From CAUZWH01 sp965247665 (GTDB lineage: Bacteria > Pseudomonadota > Alphaproteobacteria > SHVV01), in contig CBDFHH010000004.1 of the NCBI GenBank assembly GCA_965247665.1, forward strand, positions 744,001-808,000: a stretch of DNA of 64,000 nucleotides, written 5' to 3'. The notes beneath the pieces are model-generated. The model had not been told where the DNA came from, made no database searches, and saw only the letters and a program-made list of their open reading frames with translations. Below, piece by piece: positions 35,017-43,026 of the stretch. The position numbers were made by a program, and so were the translations under genes. Every line of letters starts with the position of its first letter. Position 1 is the first letter of the stretch.

Positions 35017-36237
35017 TCAGGCCGTGAAGGCTTGGATGCCCGTTTGGGCACGCCCGAGGATCAGCGCGTGGATGTCGTGGGTGCCCTCGTAGGTGTTGAC
35101 CGTCTCCAGGTTCAGAAGGTGACGAATCACGTGGTACTCGTCGACGATCCCGTTACCGCCGTGCATGTCGCGTGCCGCGCGGGCGATATCGAGTGCCTTC
35201 CCGGAGGAATTGCGTTTGACCAGCGAGACCATCTCCGGCGTTGCCAAATCTTCATCCATCAACCGACCGACGCGGAGCGAAGCCTGCAAGCCGATGGTGA
35301 TCTCGGTCTGCATGTCGGCGAGTTTTTTCTGGATCAGCTGGTTGGCCGCCAAGGGGCGGTCGAATTGCATGCGCTCGAGGGTATAGCTGCGAGCGGCATG
35401 CCAGCAGAATTCGGCCGCTCCCAAGGCGCCCCAGGCGATGCCATAGCGTGCTTTGTTGAGGCAGCTGAACGGACCGCGCAGGCCCGCGACCGCCGGCAGG
35501 AGGTTTTCCTCGGGGACGAACACACTATCCATCGCGATCTGGCCGGTGGGCGAGACGCGCAACGAGAATTTGCCTTCGATTTTCGGGGTCGACAGCCCCT
35601 TCATGCCTTTCTCGAGAATGAAGCCGCGAATCGAGTCGCTATCGTCCTTGGCCCAGACGACGAAAACGTCGGCGAAGGGCGAATTGGAAATCCAGCTCTT
35701 GGAGCCGTTCAGCAAGTATCCGCCATCGGTGGCGTGCGCTCGGGTCTTCATGCTACCGGGATCCGACCCGTGGTCGGGTTCGGTCAGGCCGAAACAGCCG
35801 ATCCATTCCCCGGTCGCCAGTTTGGGTAGATATTTCTCGCGTTGCGCCTCGGAGCCGAATTTGTAGATCGGGTACATCACCAGGCTCGACTGGACGCTCA
35901 GCATCGACCGGTAGCCGCTGTCGACCCGTTCGACCTCACGCGAGACGAGGCCGTAGCAGACGTGGTTGACGCCGGCGCAGCCATAGCCCTGGATGGTCGC
36001 GCCGAGCATTCCCAGTTCGCCCATTTCGGTGAAAATGCCGCGATCGAAGGTTTCGTTGCGGAACCCGTCAAGCACGCGCGGCATCAGTTTGCTCTGGCAG
36101 TAATCATGTGCGCTCTGCATGACCAGGCGCTCGTCTTCGTTGAGCTGGTCGCTGAAGCGGAACGGATCGTCCCATTGAAAACCAGCCTTGTCGTCGGGGC
36201 TGGGTCGCAGCTCGGCACGCGCAGCGGTTGAGCTCAT
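35017..36237 (-). CDS. gcdH: glutaryl-CoA dehydrogenase-like acyl-CoA dehydrogenase
   Basis: The ATG at 36237, preceded by GGAGAGG, gives 406 residues; the reading from 36309 was rejected. The order of acyl-CoA dehydrogenase blocks is CFGLTEPDHGSDPGS, GSKSWISNSP, RMQFDRPLAANQLIQKKLADM (first part shown) and the C-terminal NTYEGTHDIHALILGRAQTG, where the glutamate is the catalytic base in GcdH. GcdH oxidises and decarboxylates glutaryl-CoA to crotonyl-CoA in lysine/tryptophan breakdown. It sits between ridA and a metF-like gene. Confidence 0.9.
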   Translation of the reverse strand: MSSTAARAELRPSPDDKAGFQWDDPFRFSDQLNEDERLVMQSAHDYCQSKLMPRVLDGFRNETFDRGIFTEMGELGMLGATIQGYGCAGVNHVCYGLVSREVERVDSGYRSMLSVQSSLVMYPIYKFGSEAQREKYLPKLATGEWIGCFGLTEPDHGSDPGSMKTRAHATDGGYLLNGSKSWISNSPFADVFVVWAKDDSDSIRGFILEKGMKGLSTPKIEGKFSLRVSPTGQIAMDSVFVPEENLLPAVAGLRGPFSCLNKARYGIAWGALGAAEFCWHAARSYTLERMQFDRPLAANQLIQKKLADMQTEITIGLQASLRVGRLMDEDLATPEMVSLVKRNSSGKALDIARAARDMHGGNGIVDEYHVIRHLLNLETVNTYEGTHDIHALILGRAQTGIQAFTA

Positions 36238-36267
36238 TTGCGTCCTCTCCAAGTGACCGGTCTTGTC

Positions 36268-36278
36268 GGGGGGGGGGG
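36268..36278. repeat. G11 homopolymer between ridA and gcdH
   Basis: Eleven G bases (C on the transcribed strand) lie 31 bases upstream of the gcdH start, in the ridA-gcdH spacer. Such tracts slip in replication; the length could vary between cells or be a sequencing artefact. Confidence 0.85.
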
Positions 36279-36298
36279 TGGCGTCAAGTATAGCCCGA

Positions 36299-36712
36299 TC
36301 AGCTCGCAACCGGGTCTGGCGGTTGCGGGACGACCGCGGTAGTCTCGATTTCGACTTTGGCTCGATCTTCCAGCAGGTCGGCGACCTGGACCAAGGTCAT
36401 CGCCGGATAGTTGTCGCCTACTACCTCGCGGTAGGCTTGGCCGATTTCGCGCGCGGCCGCGAGATAATCCTGTTTGTCGACGACGTACCAAGTCATCCGC
36501 GTCATGTGTTCCGGGCCGGCGCCGCCCTCGGCCAGCACGGCGACGATGTTTTGCAGCGCTTGGCGTGCTTGGCCGGCAAAATCGTCGGTTTCGAATTCCT
36601 CCTGCGGGTTCCAGCCAACCTGGCCGGCGACGTAGATCTGCCGGCCGGCGGCGGCGATGCCGTTGGAATAACCCTTCGGCCGTTTCCAGTTTGCCGGGTT
36701 GAGGACGTCCAT
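36299..36712 (-). CDS. RidA family protein
   Basis: ATG at 36712, preceded by GGGAGCGG, gives 137 residues. RidA proteins hydrolyse reactive enamine/imine intermediates made by PLP enzymes such as threonine dehydratases. The pattern GYSNGIAAAGRQIYVAGQVGW, VAVLAEGGAGPEHMTRMTWYV and the AMTLVQVADLLEDRAKVEIE end is that of the YjgF/YER057c/UK114 fold. The canonical RidA arginine near RxxVQVxxL is not clearly kept, so this may be a RidA-subgroup (Rid2-7-type) protein acting in the gcdH pathway. It heads the operon and is divergent from hemA. Confidence 0.82.
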   Translation of the reverse strand: MDVLNPANWKRPKGYSNGIAAAGRQIYVAGQVGWNPQEEFETDDFAGQARQALQNIVAVLAEGGAGPEHMTRMTWYVVDKQDYLAAAREIGQAYREVVGDNYPAMTLVQVADLLEDRAKVEIETTAVVPQPPDPVAS

Positions 36713-36727
36713 AGCACCGCTCCCTTC

Positions 36728-36741
36728 TTGATCCGCAACAA
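36728..36741. promoter_or_regulatory. FNR-like half-conserved box in the ridA/hemA gap
   Basis: TTGAT-CCGC-AACAA matches the FNR/FnrL consensus TTGAT-N4-ATCAA at 9 of 10 positions. FnrL controls hemA in Rhodobacter. Here the site lies about 150 bases upstream of hemA and only 16 upstream of ridA, so the target is uncertain and the match may be chance. Confidence 0.25.
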
Positions 36742-36888
36742 CCACCATGATCACGGAAAGGTGGAATGACGGGATCGCCCAAGCCGTTTATCACAACAAC
36801 AGGACGGGTCAAACGGCGCCGCAGCACCGCTCGATCCTGGATCACCCATCGACCTATCATGTAGAGTATCGGCGGGAGAAGGAAACCA

Positions 36889-38103
36889 ATGGATTACCAC
36901 AGGTTCTTCGCCGAAAAGGTTAACGAACTCAAGGTCGAGGGCCGCTACCGCGTGTTCGCCGACCTCGAGCGGCATGTGGGCGATTTTCCCCATGCATCGC
37001 GGCACAAGGCCTGCGGCGGCATTGACGAGATCACTGTGTGGTGCAGCAACGATTACCTGGCGATGGGTCAGCACCCAAAAGTGCGCGAGGCGATGCGGCA
37101 CGCGTTGGAGACGGTCGGCGCCGGCGCGGGCGGTACCCGCAACATCTCCGGCACGACCCACTACCACGTTATGCTCGAAGAAGAACTCGCCGACCTGCAT
37201 GGCAAGCAAGCGGCGTTGCTGTTCACCTCGGGCTATGTCGCCAACGAAGCGTCGCTGAGCACTCTGAGCTCCCTGTTGCCGGACTGTGGGGTGTTTTCGG
37301 ATGAACTCAATCACGCATCGATGATCCAAGGGATCCGCTACGGAAAATCCACGAAAAAGGTTTTCCGCCATAACGATACCGAACATCTCGAAAGCCTGCT
37401 CCAGGAAACCGATCCGGCGGCGCCCAAGATCATCGCGTTCGAGTCGGTCTACTCGATGGATGGCGATATCGCACCGATCGAGCGCATCTGCGATCTCGCC
37501 GACAAGTACGGTGCGATGACCTATCTCGATGAAGTGCATGCCGTCGGTCTCTACGGCGACCGCGGCGCCGGTGTGGCCGAGCGCGATGGGGTCATGGATC
37601 GCATCGACCTCATTGAGGGCACGCTCGGTAAGGCGTTTGGCGTGCAAGGCGGTTATATCGCCGGACCTACCGCGATGATCGACGCCGTGCGCAGCTATGC
37701 CGCCGGTTTCATCTTCACCACGTCGATGTCGCCCGTGCTTGTTGCCGGCGCATTGGCCAGCGTGCGTCACTTGCGCGTTAGCCAAGTCGAGCGAACGCTG
37801 CACCAGGAGCGGGCCGAAAAGCTCAAACAGAAATTGCGCGCCGCCGATCTTCCGGTGCTGCCGTCGAGGAGCCATATCGTGCCGGTAGTGGTCGGCGATG
37901 CAGCACTCTGCAAACAAGTGTCGGACGTCCTCCTCGACCGGTTCAAGATCTATGTACAGCCGATCAATTACCCGACCGTGCCGAGGGGCAGCGAGCGATT
38001 GCGGTTCACGCCCGGCCCGTTGCACGGCGACGAGATGATCGATCACTTGGTCGAGTCGCTGAACACGATCTGGGGCGAACTGGCCTTGGCCCGTGCAGCC
38101 TAG
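36889..38103 (+). CDS. hemA: 5-aminolevulinate synthase
   Basis: This C4-pathway enzyme condenses succinyl-CoA and glycine with PLP, the first step of heme in alphaproteobacteria. The 404-residue protein has GAGAGGTRNISGT, the SVYSMDGDIAPI segment, DEVHAVGLYG, and K248 in TLGKAFGVQGGYIAG, the same number as the PLP lysine of the Rhodobacter enzyme. SD GGAGAAGGAA precedes the ATG. hemB lies about 9 kb to the left. Confidence 0.97.
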   Translation: MDYHRFFAEKVNELKVEGRYRVFADLERHVGDFPHASRHKACGGIDEITVWCSNDYLAMGQHPKVREAMRHALETVGAGAGGTRNISGTTHYHVMLEEELADLHGKQAALLFTSGYVANEASLSTLSSLLPDCGVFSDELNHASMIQGIRYGKSTKKVFRHNDTEHLESLLQETDPAAPKIIAFESVYSMDGDIAPIERICDLADKYGAMTYLDEVHAVGLYGDRGAGVAERDGVMDRIDLIEGTLGKAFGVQGGYIAGPTAMIDAVRSYAAGFIFTTSMSPVLVAGALASVRHLRVSQVERTLHQERAEKLKQKLRAADLPVLPSRSHIVPVVVGDAALCKQVSDVLLDRFKIYVQPINYPTVPRGSERLRFTPGPLHGDEMIDHLVESLNTIWGELALARAA

Positions 38104-38348
38104 GATACGCAAAGTTCACCCGTGATCCGGTAACGACCGAAGAAGTATCGAGCGTCGGCGAGGCGGATGCCGGCCAGGTGGAACTCACCCGAGTCGCGGT
38201 AGGCGAGTTGGATTACGTCTTGAAGAAGAGGGCGGTTGTGAAACAGGGGCGGTGAACCCCACGCGACCCCGGGGTGGTAGTTGATGATCAGGACGGAAAC
38301 CAGCCCGCGCGGAACTCCATGATCGAGGTCCGCGATCTCAGTAAACAT
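38100..38348 (-). other. unassigned minus-strand open frame downstream of hemA
   Basis: The 82-codon frame has mostly G or C in third positions and reads, for example, INYHPGVAWGSPPLFHNRPL and HLAGIRLADARYFFGRYR. Its only start lies inside livG, so it may be the tail of a lost gene whose 5' part was replaced, or simply an open frame in the livG promoter region. I do not recognise the family. Confidence 0.2.
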
Positions 38349-39125
38349 TTCGGCGGCGTCATTGCGGTCAACGACGTCTCGTTAAAAATCGCGGAGGGGT
38401 CGATCACCGGATTGATCGGCCCCAACGGCGCCGGCAAGACGACGCTGTTCAACGTAATCGCCGGCAATATTGCGCCGACTTCGGGTCGGATTTTTTTCGA
38501 CGGCGAAGATGTGACCGGTCTTCAATCGCATCAGCTCTTCCACCAAGGCCTGTTGCGGACGTTTCAGATCGCGCATGAGTTCAGCAAGCTGACAGTGCTC
38601 GAGAATTTGATGATGGTGCCGGCGGCGCAGGCCGGGGAGAGCCTGATTTCGACATGGCTGCGACCGGGATTGGTCCGCGAGCAAGAGTCGGTTGTTCTCG
38701 AAAAGGCCCGAGAGGTGCTTGAGTTTCTTAACTTAAGCCACTTGTCGAACGCGCCGGCGGGGAGTTTGTCGGGCGGGCAAAAGAAACTGCTCGAACTCGG
38801 ACGTACGATGATGGTGCTCAATGTCAAAGCGGTGCTGCTCGACGAGATCGGCGCCGGAGTCAACCGCGCGCTGCTGGCGGAGATCGGCACGGCCATCCAG
38901 CGCCTCAACGAGGAATCGGGCTACACCTTCTGCATGATCGAACACGACCTCGATTTCATCGGCCGGATGTGCAGCCGGGTCATCGTGATGGCAGAGGGCG
39001 CGGTGCTAACCGAAGGTACGATCGACGAGATCAAGTCGAACGAAGAGGTCATCGAGGCTTACCTCGGCAAGGGAATGAGACACGGGAAACCATCGTCGAT
39101 GAGCGCCATACATGACTCTGCTTAG
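38319..39125 (+). CDS. livG: branched-chain amino-acid-type ABC transporter ATPase
   Basis: The ATG at 38319 gives 268 residues: MIEVRDLSKHFGGVIAVNDVS (first 20 residues or so), Walker A GPNGAGKTT, signature LSGGQKKLLELGRTMM, and a Walker B-like LLDEIGAG. The family normally has LLDEPxAG; here proline is isoleucine. It is the first ATPase of livGFHM and overlaps livF by 14 bases. A reading from 38274 adds 15 unconserved residues. Confidence 0.92.
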   Translation: MIEVRDLSKHFGGVIAVNDVSLKIAEGSITGLIGPNGAGKTTLFNVIAGNIAPTSGRIFFDGEDVTGLQSHQLFHQGLLRTFQIAHEFSKLTVLENLMMVPAAQAGESLISTWLRPGLVREQESVVLEKAREVLEFLNLSHLSNAPAGSLSGGQKKLLELGRTMMVLNVKAVLLDEIGAGVNRALLAEIGTAIQRLNEESGYTFCMIEHDLDFIGRMCSRVIVMAEGAVLTEGTIDEIKSNEEVIEAYLGKGMRHGKPSSMSAIHDSA

Positions 39126-39816
39126 CGCCGAGCATATGTCCGGCGGCTATGGCGGGCCGGACATTATCAGCGAATGTAAGATCGAGGTTGGCCGCGGCGA
39201 GATCGCGGTCATCGTCGGGCCGAACGGCGCCGGCAAGTCGACCGCGATGAAGGCGATCTTCGGCATGATCCAGCTCAGCTCCGGATCGGTGGTATTCGAC
39301 GGTAACGACATTACGGCGCTGCCGCCGCAAGCACGGGTCGAGCAGGGCATGGCGTTCGTACCGCAGAGCAACAACGTATTCGCCGGCATGACGATTGAGG
39401 AAAATCTCGAAATGGGCGCCTATCTACGGCGCGACGATTTCCGTGGCAGCCTCGAACAGGTGTACGAGCTGTTCCCCGTACTTGAAGAAAAGCGCCGCCA
39501 GGCGGCCGGCGAGCTGTCCGGGGGGCAACGCCAGCAGCTTGCGGTCGGTCGCGCGCTGATGACCGAGCCAACGCTGCTGATGCTCGACGAACCCACCGCC
39601 GGTGTCTCGCCGATCGTCATGGACGAATTGTTCGACCGAATCCTCGACATCAAGGAAACGCGCATCGGCGTCCTGATGGTCGAACAGAACGCCCGCCAAG
39701 CGCTGGAAATAGCGGATACCGGCTACGTGCTGGTCAACGGCGAGAACCGCTACACCGGCACCGGCCAGTCGCTGCTCGCCGATCGCGAAGTGCGCAGCAC
39801 CTTCATCGGCGGCTAG
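39112..39816 (+). CDS. livF: branched-chain amino-acid-type ABC transporter ATPase
   Basis: This 234-residue ATPase has Walker A GPNGAGKS, signature LSGGQRQQLAVGRALM, Walker B LLMLDEPTAG and the D-loop/H-loop region ending MVEQNARQALEIAD, which in LivF proteins replaces the H-loop environment. The start lies inside the end of livG. With LivG it would power the LivH/LivM permease pair. Confidence 0.94.
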   Translation: MTLLSAEHMSGGYGGPDIISECKIEVGRGEIAVIVGPNGAGKSTAMKAIFGMIQLSSGSVVFDGNDITALPPQARVEQGMAFVPQSNNVFAGMTIEENLEMGAYLRRDDFRGSLEQVYELFPVLEEKRRQAAGELSGGQRQQLAVGRALMTEPTLLMLDEPTAGVSPIVMDELFDRILDIKETRIGVLMVEQNARQALEIADTGYVLVNGENRYTGTGQSLLADREVRSTFIGG

Positions 39817-39823
39817 CGGCGAC

Positions 39824-40966
39824 ATGATCGACGCCGCCGATCCGCTCAACGCGTTTCTGTGGGTTTTCAACTTCCTGGTGCTGCCGGCCGTGACCTACGG
39901 TTCGGCCCTGGCACTGGGAGCGCTTGGCGTGACGCTGGTCTTCGGGATCCTGCGTTTCGCAAATTTTGCTCATGGCGACATGATGGCTTTCGGCGCCATG
40001 ATCTCGCTGATCGGCGTCGAAATTCTCAATCAGACCGGCGTCTTCACCTACCCGATCCCGTCCGGGCTGATCATGTTGCCGATCGCGATGCTGGCGACGG
40101 TGCTGCTGGCGATCGCTCTGGACAAGACCGTCTACGGCTACTACCGCCGCATAAAAAGTCCGCCGGTCGTTCTGGTGATGAGCTCGATCGGCGTCATGTT
40201 CGTGCTCAACGGCCTGACCCGGTTGATCAAGGGCGCCGATCTCACCGCATTCAACGACCGCCGAACCTTCGATTTCGGCACCGTCGACGTCGCGGCTCTA
40301 ACCGATCAACTCGGCAAAGGGGCGGTGCGGGTTAAGACCGACTTCGTTACCCAGGCCAAGACTGTGCAGGTCACCGAGCCCGAGTATGTCTTTTTTTACG
40401 TCGGCGAATTCAAGCGGGCGACCGGGCTTGCCGAGGGCTTTGGCCTCGATCTTATTCAGGTAATCACGATCGCGCTGGCGGTGAGCATCTTCGCCGCATT
40501 GTACTGGTTTCTGACCCGCACCCGTTCGGGCAAGGCGATGCGCGCTTTTTCGGACAATGAAGATCTTGCGTTGCTGTCCGGGATCGACCCGCAGCGGGTG
40601 GTGCTCATTACTTGGATCATCGCCGGATCGCTCGCCGCCATTGCCGGTACGATGTACGGCATGGACCGCGGCTACAAGCCGTTTACCTATTTCCAGATGC
40701 TGCTGCCGATCTTCGCGGCGACCATCGTCGGCGGCATCGGTCACCCGCAGGGCGCCATCGTTGGCGGCTACCTCGTTGCCTTTACCGAGATCGGTGTCAC
40801 GGCGAACTACAAGAAGGTCGTCAACTACCTGCTGCCGGAAAGCTGGGAAGTGGCCGGTAACGTCCAGCTGCTTGGTACGGAGTATAAGTTCAGCGTGTCG
40901 TTCCTGGTCCTGGTTGTCGTGCTGCTGTTTCGGCCGACCGGGATCTTCAAAGGCAGGGTGCTGTGA
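39824..40966 (+). CDS. livH: branched-chain amino-acid-type ABC permease
   Basis: LivH is one of the two permease subunits. LRFANFAHGDMMAFGAM is the conserved N-terminal signature and NEDLALLSGIDPQRVV the cytoplasmic coupling segment. At 380 residues it is longer than the usual about 290-310: an insert of roughly 80 residues at about 125-205 (FNDRRTFDFGTVDV, EYVFFYVGEFKRATG) sits in a loop between membrane helices. It starts seven bases after livF, and livM follows one base after its stop. Confidence 0.92.
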   Translation: MIDAADPLNAFLWVFNFLVLPAVTYGSALALGALGVTLVFGILRFANFAHGDMMAFGAMISLIGVEILNQTGVFTYPIPSGLIMLPIAMLATVLLAIALDKTVYGYYRRIKSPPVVLVMSSIGVMFVLNGLTRLIKGADLTAFNDRRTFDFGTVDVAALTDQLGKGAVRVKTDFVTQAKTVQVTEPEYVFFYVGEFKRATGLAEGFGLDLIQVITIALAVSIFAALYWFLTRTRSGKAMRAFSDNEDLALLSGIDPQRVVLITWIIAGSLAAIAGTMYGMDRGYKPFTYFQMLLPIFAATIVGGIGHPQGAIVGGYLVAFTEIGVTANYKKVVNYLLPESWEVAGNVQLLGTEYKFSVSFLVLVVVLLFRPTGIFKGRVL

Positions 40967-40967
40967 C

Positions 40968-42356
40968 GTGAGGACCACGCAGCGCTATTGGCTCGTTTTC
41001 GCGATTCTCGCAGCGCTGATCCTGCTCACCGGCTTTGTGCAAAGCTGGTCGGGCGCTTTGAGCCTGGTGACGGTCGGTCTGATCTCCGCCGTCATCACGC
41101 TGGGGCTGAATATGCAGTGGGGTTACGCCGGCTTGTTCAACGCCGGCGTGATGGGTTTTTCCGCGATCGGCGCGGTGGCCTGCGTGCTGATTTCCATGCC
41201 CTGGGTCACCGCGGCAATGCTGCAGACGCTCGACGTCATGCTCGCCGATCCAACCACCAACGCCGCTGCTATCGAGAAACTGCAGCAGGATTTGCCGCGG
41301 CGCTATCTCGCCGAGGGACAAATGCTGTCGGCCTGGCTGATCGGCGGCGCCGGCGCCGTCGTCGCCTGGGCAGCCAACCATTTGTCGCGCGACCGGTTGT
41401 CGGGCGGCAAGCGTGCGCTGATCATCATTGCCATTCTGGTCGTTAGTCTTCTGCTGTTTCGCGAACGCTTTGACGAATCCTTGGTTGTGCTCGAATCGAC
41501 CGGCTTCGGCGACGACAGCAAGTATCTGGGCGGTCTCGGCCTGCCGATCTTGCTAGCCTGGATCATCGGCGGCGTACTGGCAGCCGCGGCAGCCTGGCTG
41601 ATCGCTCGTATCGCCCTTGGCCTGCGTTCCGACTATCTGGCGATCGCCACGCTCGGTATCGCGGAAATCGTCATCGCCATTCTGAAGAACGAGGGGTGGC
41701 TGACGCGCGGCGTGCTCAATGTGACCGGCCTGCCGTCGCCGGTACCGACCGCTACGGCGCTGCAGGGGCCGCCTTATGAACTGACGACGGGCACCAGCCT
41801 GATCGTCAACAAGCTGATGTTCGTCGCCATCGTCGGGTTGTTTCTAATCGTCTTTCTATGGCTCGCCCACCGCGCCCTGCATTCACCGTGGGGACGGATG
41901 ATGCGCGCAATCCGCGACAATGAGGAGGCCGCGAACTCGATGGGCAAGGACGTCGTCAAGCGCCATCGCCAGGTCTTCATCCTGGGCTCGTTCCTGCTCG
42001 GCATCGGCGGCGCCATGTTGGCGACCAACGTATTGCAATTCGAACCGGGCGGTTATCAGCCGCTGCGCTACACCTTCCTGATCTGGGTGATGGTCATCGT
42101 CGGCGGCAGCGGCAACAATCTGGGATCGGTGGTTGGCGGGCTGTTGATCTGGTTCGTTTGGGTGCAGGCGGAACCGATCGCCTCCTGGCTGTTCGCACTA
42201 ATCGGCAGCGGCTTGTTCGAAGAGGGGAGCGAACTGGCCAAGTCCCTGCTCGAGCGCGCGCCGCAGATGCGCACCCTGGTGATGGGGCTGATGCTGCTCA
42301 TGGTCCTGCGGCTCGCGCCGCGCGGCATCCTGCCCGAGGAGCTTCAGCGAAAGTGA
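40968..42356 (+). CDS. livM: branched-chain amino-acid-type ABC permease
   Basis: The GTG at 40968 gives 462 residues. LGLNMQWGYAGLFNAGVMGF and LRSDYLAIATLGIAEI are the LivM signatures; RAIRDNEEAANSMGKDV is the coupling segment. An insert of roughly 100 residues at about 80-180 makes it longer than typical. The last eight codons (PEELQRK then stop) lie inside a 23-bp sequence repeated exactly at 46092-46114, at the far end of an apparently inserted segment. Both permeases being enlarged suggests a paralogous Liv/urea-like family with unusual specificity. Confidence 0.9.
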   Translation: MRTTQRYWLVFAILAALILLTGFVQSWSGALSLVTVGLISAVITLGLNMQWGYAGLFNAGVMGFSAIGAVACVLISMPWVTAAMLQTLDVMLADPTTNAAAIEKLQQDLPRRYLAEGQMLSAWLIGGAGAVVAWAANHLSRDRLSGGKRALIIIAILVVSLLLFRERFDESLVVLESTGFGDDSKYLGGLGLPILLAWIIGGVLAAAAAWLIARIALGLRSDYLAIATLGIAEIVIAILKNEGWLTRGVLNVTGLPSPVPTATALQGPPYELTTGTSLIVNKLMFVAIVGLFLIVFLWLAHRALHSPWGRMMRAIRDNEEAANSMGKDVVKRHRQVFILGSFLLGIGGAMLATNVLQFEPGGYQPLRYTFLIWVMVIVGGSGNNLGSVVGGLLIWFVWVQAEPIASWLFALIGSGLFEEGSELAKSLLERAPQMRTLVMGLMLLMVLRLAPRGILPEELQRK

Positions 42357-42425
42357 GGCCGCCGCCGCAGCGGCGGCAGACCCCGAAGCGGACAGGAAAG
42401 GCCGCGGGCGAGCCCGGGGCTTTCG
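42334..42425 (+). repeat. left copy of the livM-end direct repeat (att-like)
   Basis: The first 23 bases (42334-42356, starting CCGAGGAGCTTCAGCG and ending with the livM stop) recur exactly at 46092-46114. After a diverged stretch, AAGCGGACA (42386-42394) and a terminator-like segment ending GGGGCTTTCG also recur. The left terminator copy pairs poorly, so it looks decayed, while the right copy is perfect. Sequence before the repeat is unrelated on the two sides. Confidence 0.8.
42358..42377 (+). terminator. GC hairpin directly after livM
   Basis: GCCGCCGC and GCGGCGGC form an 8-bp stem with a CGCA loop, starting 2 bases after the livM stop. No T-run follows. This element is absent from the right repeat copy. 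Confidence 0.45.
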
Positions 42426-42540
42426 GCGCAGGCCGAAGACCTGTCGCAAGCGCCGGATTTCAAATCGAGACACTACCGGCGGAGAGAACGGATGGGATGA
42501 CGGTCGGCCGATCGGTTGCTACATTGACCCGAATCTCCGC

Positions 42541-42930
42541 GTGGCGACCGGGATGGGCGCGAGCCGGAGCTCGCTGGGGACGCTTCTCGGGACGGGAGAG
42601 GGGGTACCGAAGCGTTTTAGTGTCGTGTCGGTGTTGAGCGTGCTGGAACACCATCAGGCGATGACCGAGAAGCAGTTGGCCGGGATCGAGGCGGAGGCGA
42701 GCCGGCGCAGGAACCCCACCGCCCCTGGCTCGCGACGCGCGCCGCCACAGCCGCCGACCGACACGCCGCTCGAGGAAGCGCCGGTTTCGCCGGCGCCCTG
42801 GACGGTCGCCGTCCGGTCGAGGATCGTTGCCCGGCGGCGGAGGCCGGCTGGCGCGACTGGCGCCGAAGCCTCGATGCGCTGTCGCATTCCCGTGGAGCGG
42901 ATAGCGACCCTTCATGCCGAGTGCGGATAG
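42541..42930 (+). CDS. hypothetical protein or gene remnant
   Basis: A GTG-started frame of 129 codons with almost uniformly G/C third positions. The same frame is open without a stop upstream through the end of livM and reads GWDDGRPIGCYIDPNL just before the GTG, so this may be the tail of a longer gene that lost its start. Middle text is FSVVSVLSVLEHHQAMTEKQ; the rest is Pro/Arg-rich. I do not recognise a family. Its stop lies in the second unit of the tandem repeat. Confidence 0.3.
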   Translation: MATGMGASRSSLGTLLGTGEGVPKRFSVVSVLSVLEHHQAMTEKQLAGIEAEASRRRNPTAPGSRRAPPQPPTDTPLEEAPVSPAPWTVAVRSRIVARRRRPAGATGAEASMRCRIPVERIATLHAECG

Positions 42931-43026
42931 CGACCCTTCATGCCGAGTGCGGATAGCGACCCTTCATGCCGAGTGCGGATAGCGACCCTTCATGCCGAGT
43001 GCGGATAGCGACCCTTCATGCCGGGT
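42897..43026. repeat. five tandem copies of a 26-bp unit
   Basis: Units begin at 42897, 42923, 42949, 42975 and 43001. Each starts GCGGATAGCGACCCTTCATG and continues with CCGAGT; the last ends CCGGGT. Every unit carries an ATG, and because 26 is not a multiple of three successive ATGs fall in different frames. The fifth unit supplies the start codon (43018) of the glycosyltransferase gene. Confidence 0.97.

Larger units (their letters stand above)
42357..43017. other. left part of the inserted segment, no recognised gene
   Basis: These 661 bases between livM and the glycosyltransferase hold the decayed left repeat, an unassigned open frame (42541-42930) and four and a half copies of a 26-bp tandem repeat. 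No integrase, transposase or insertion-sequence end was recognised. Confidence 0.6.

Noticed and set aside
42897..43026. CRISPR array
   Set aside because: The 26-bp units are directly adjacent with no spacers, and no cas gene is near.
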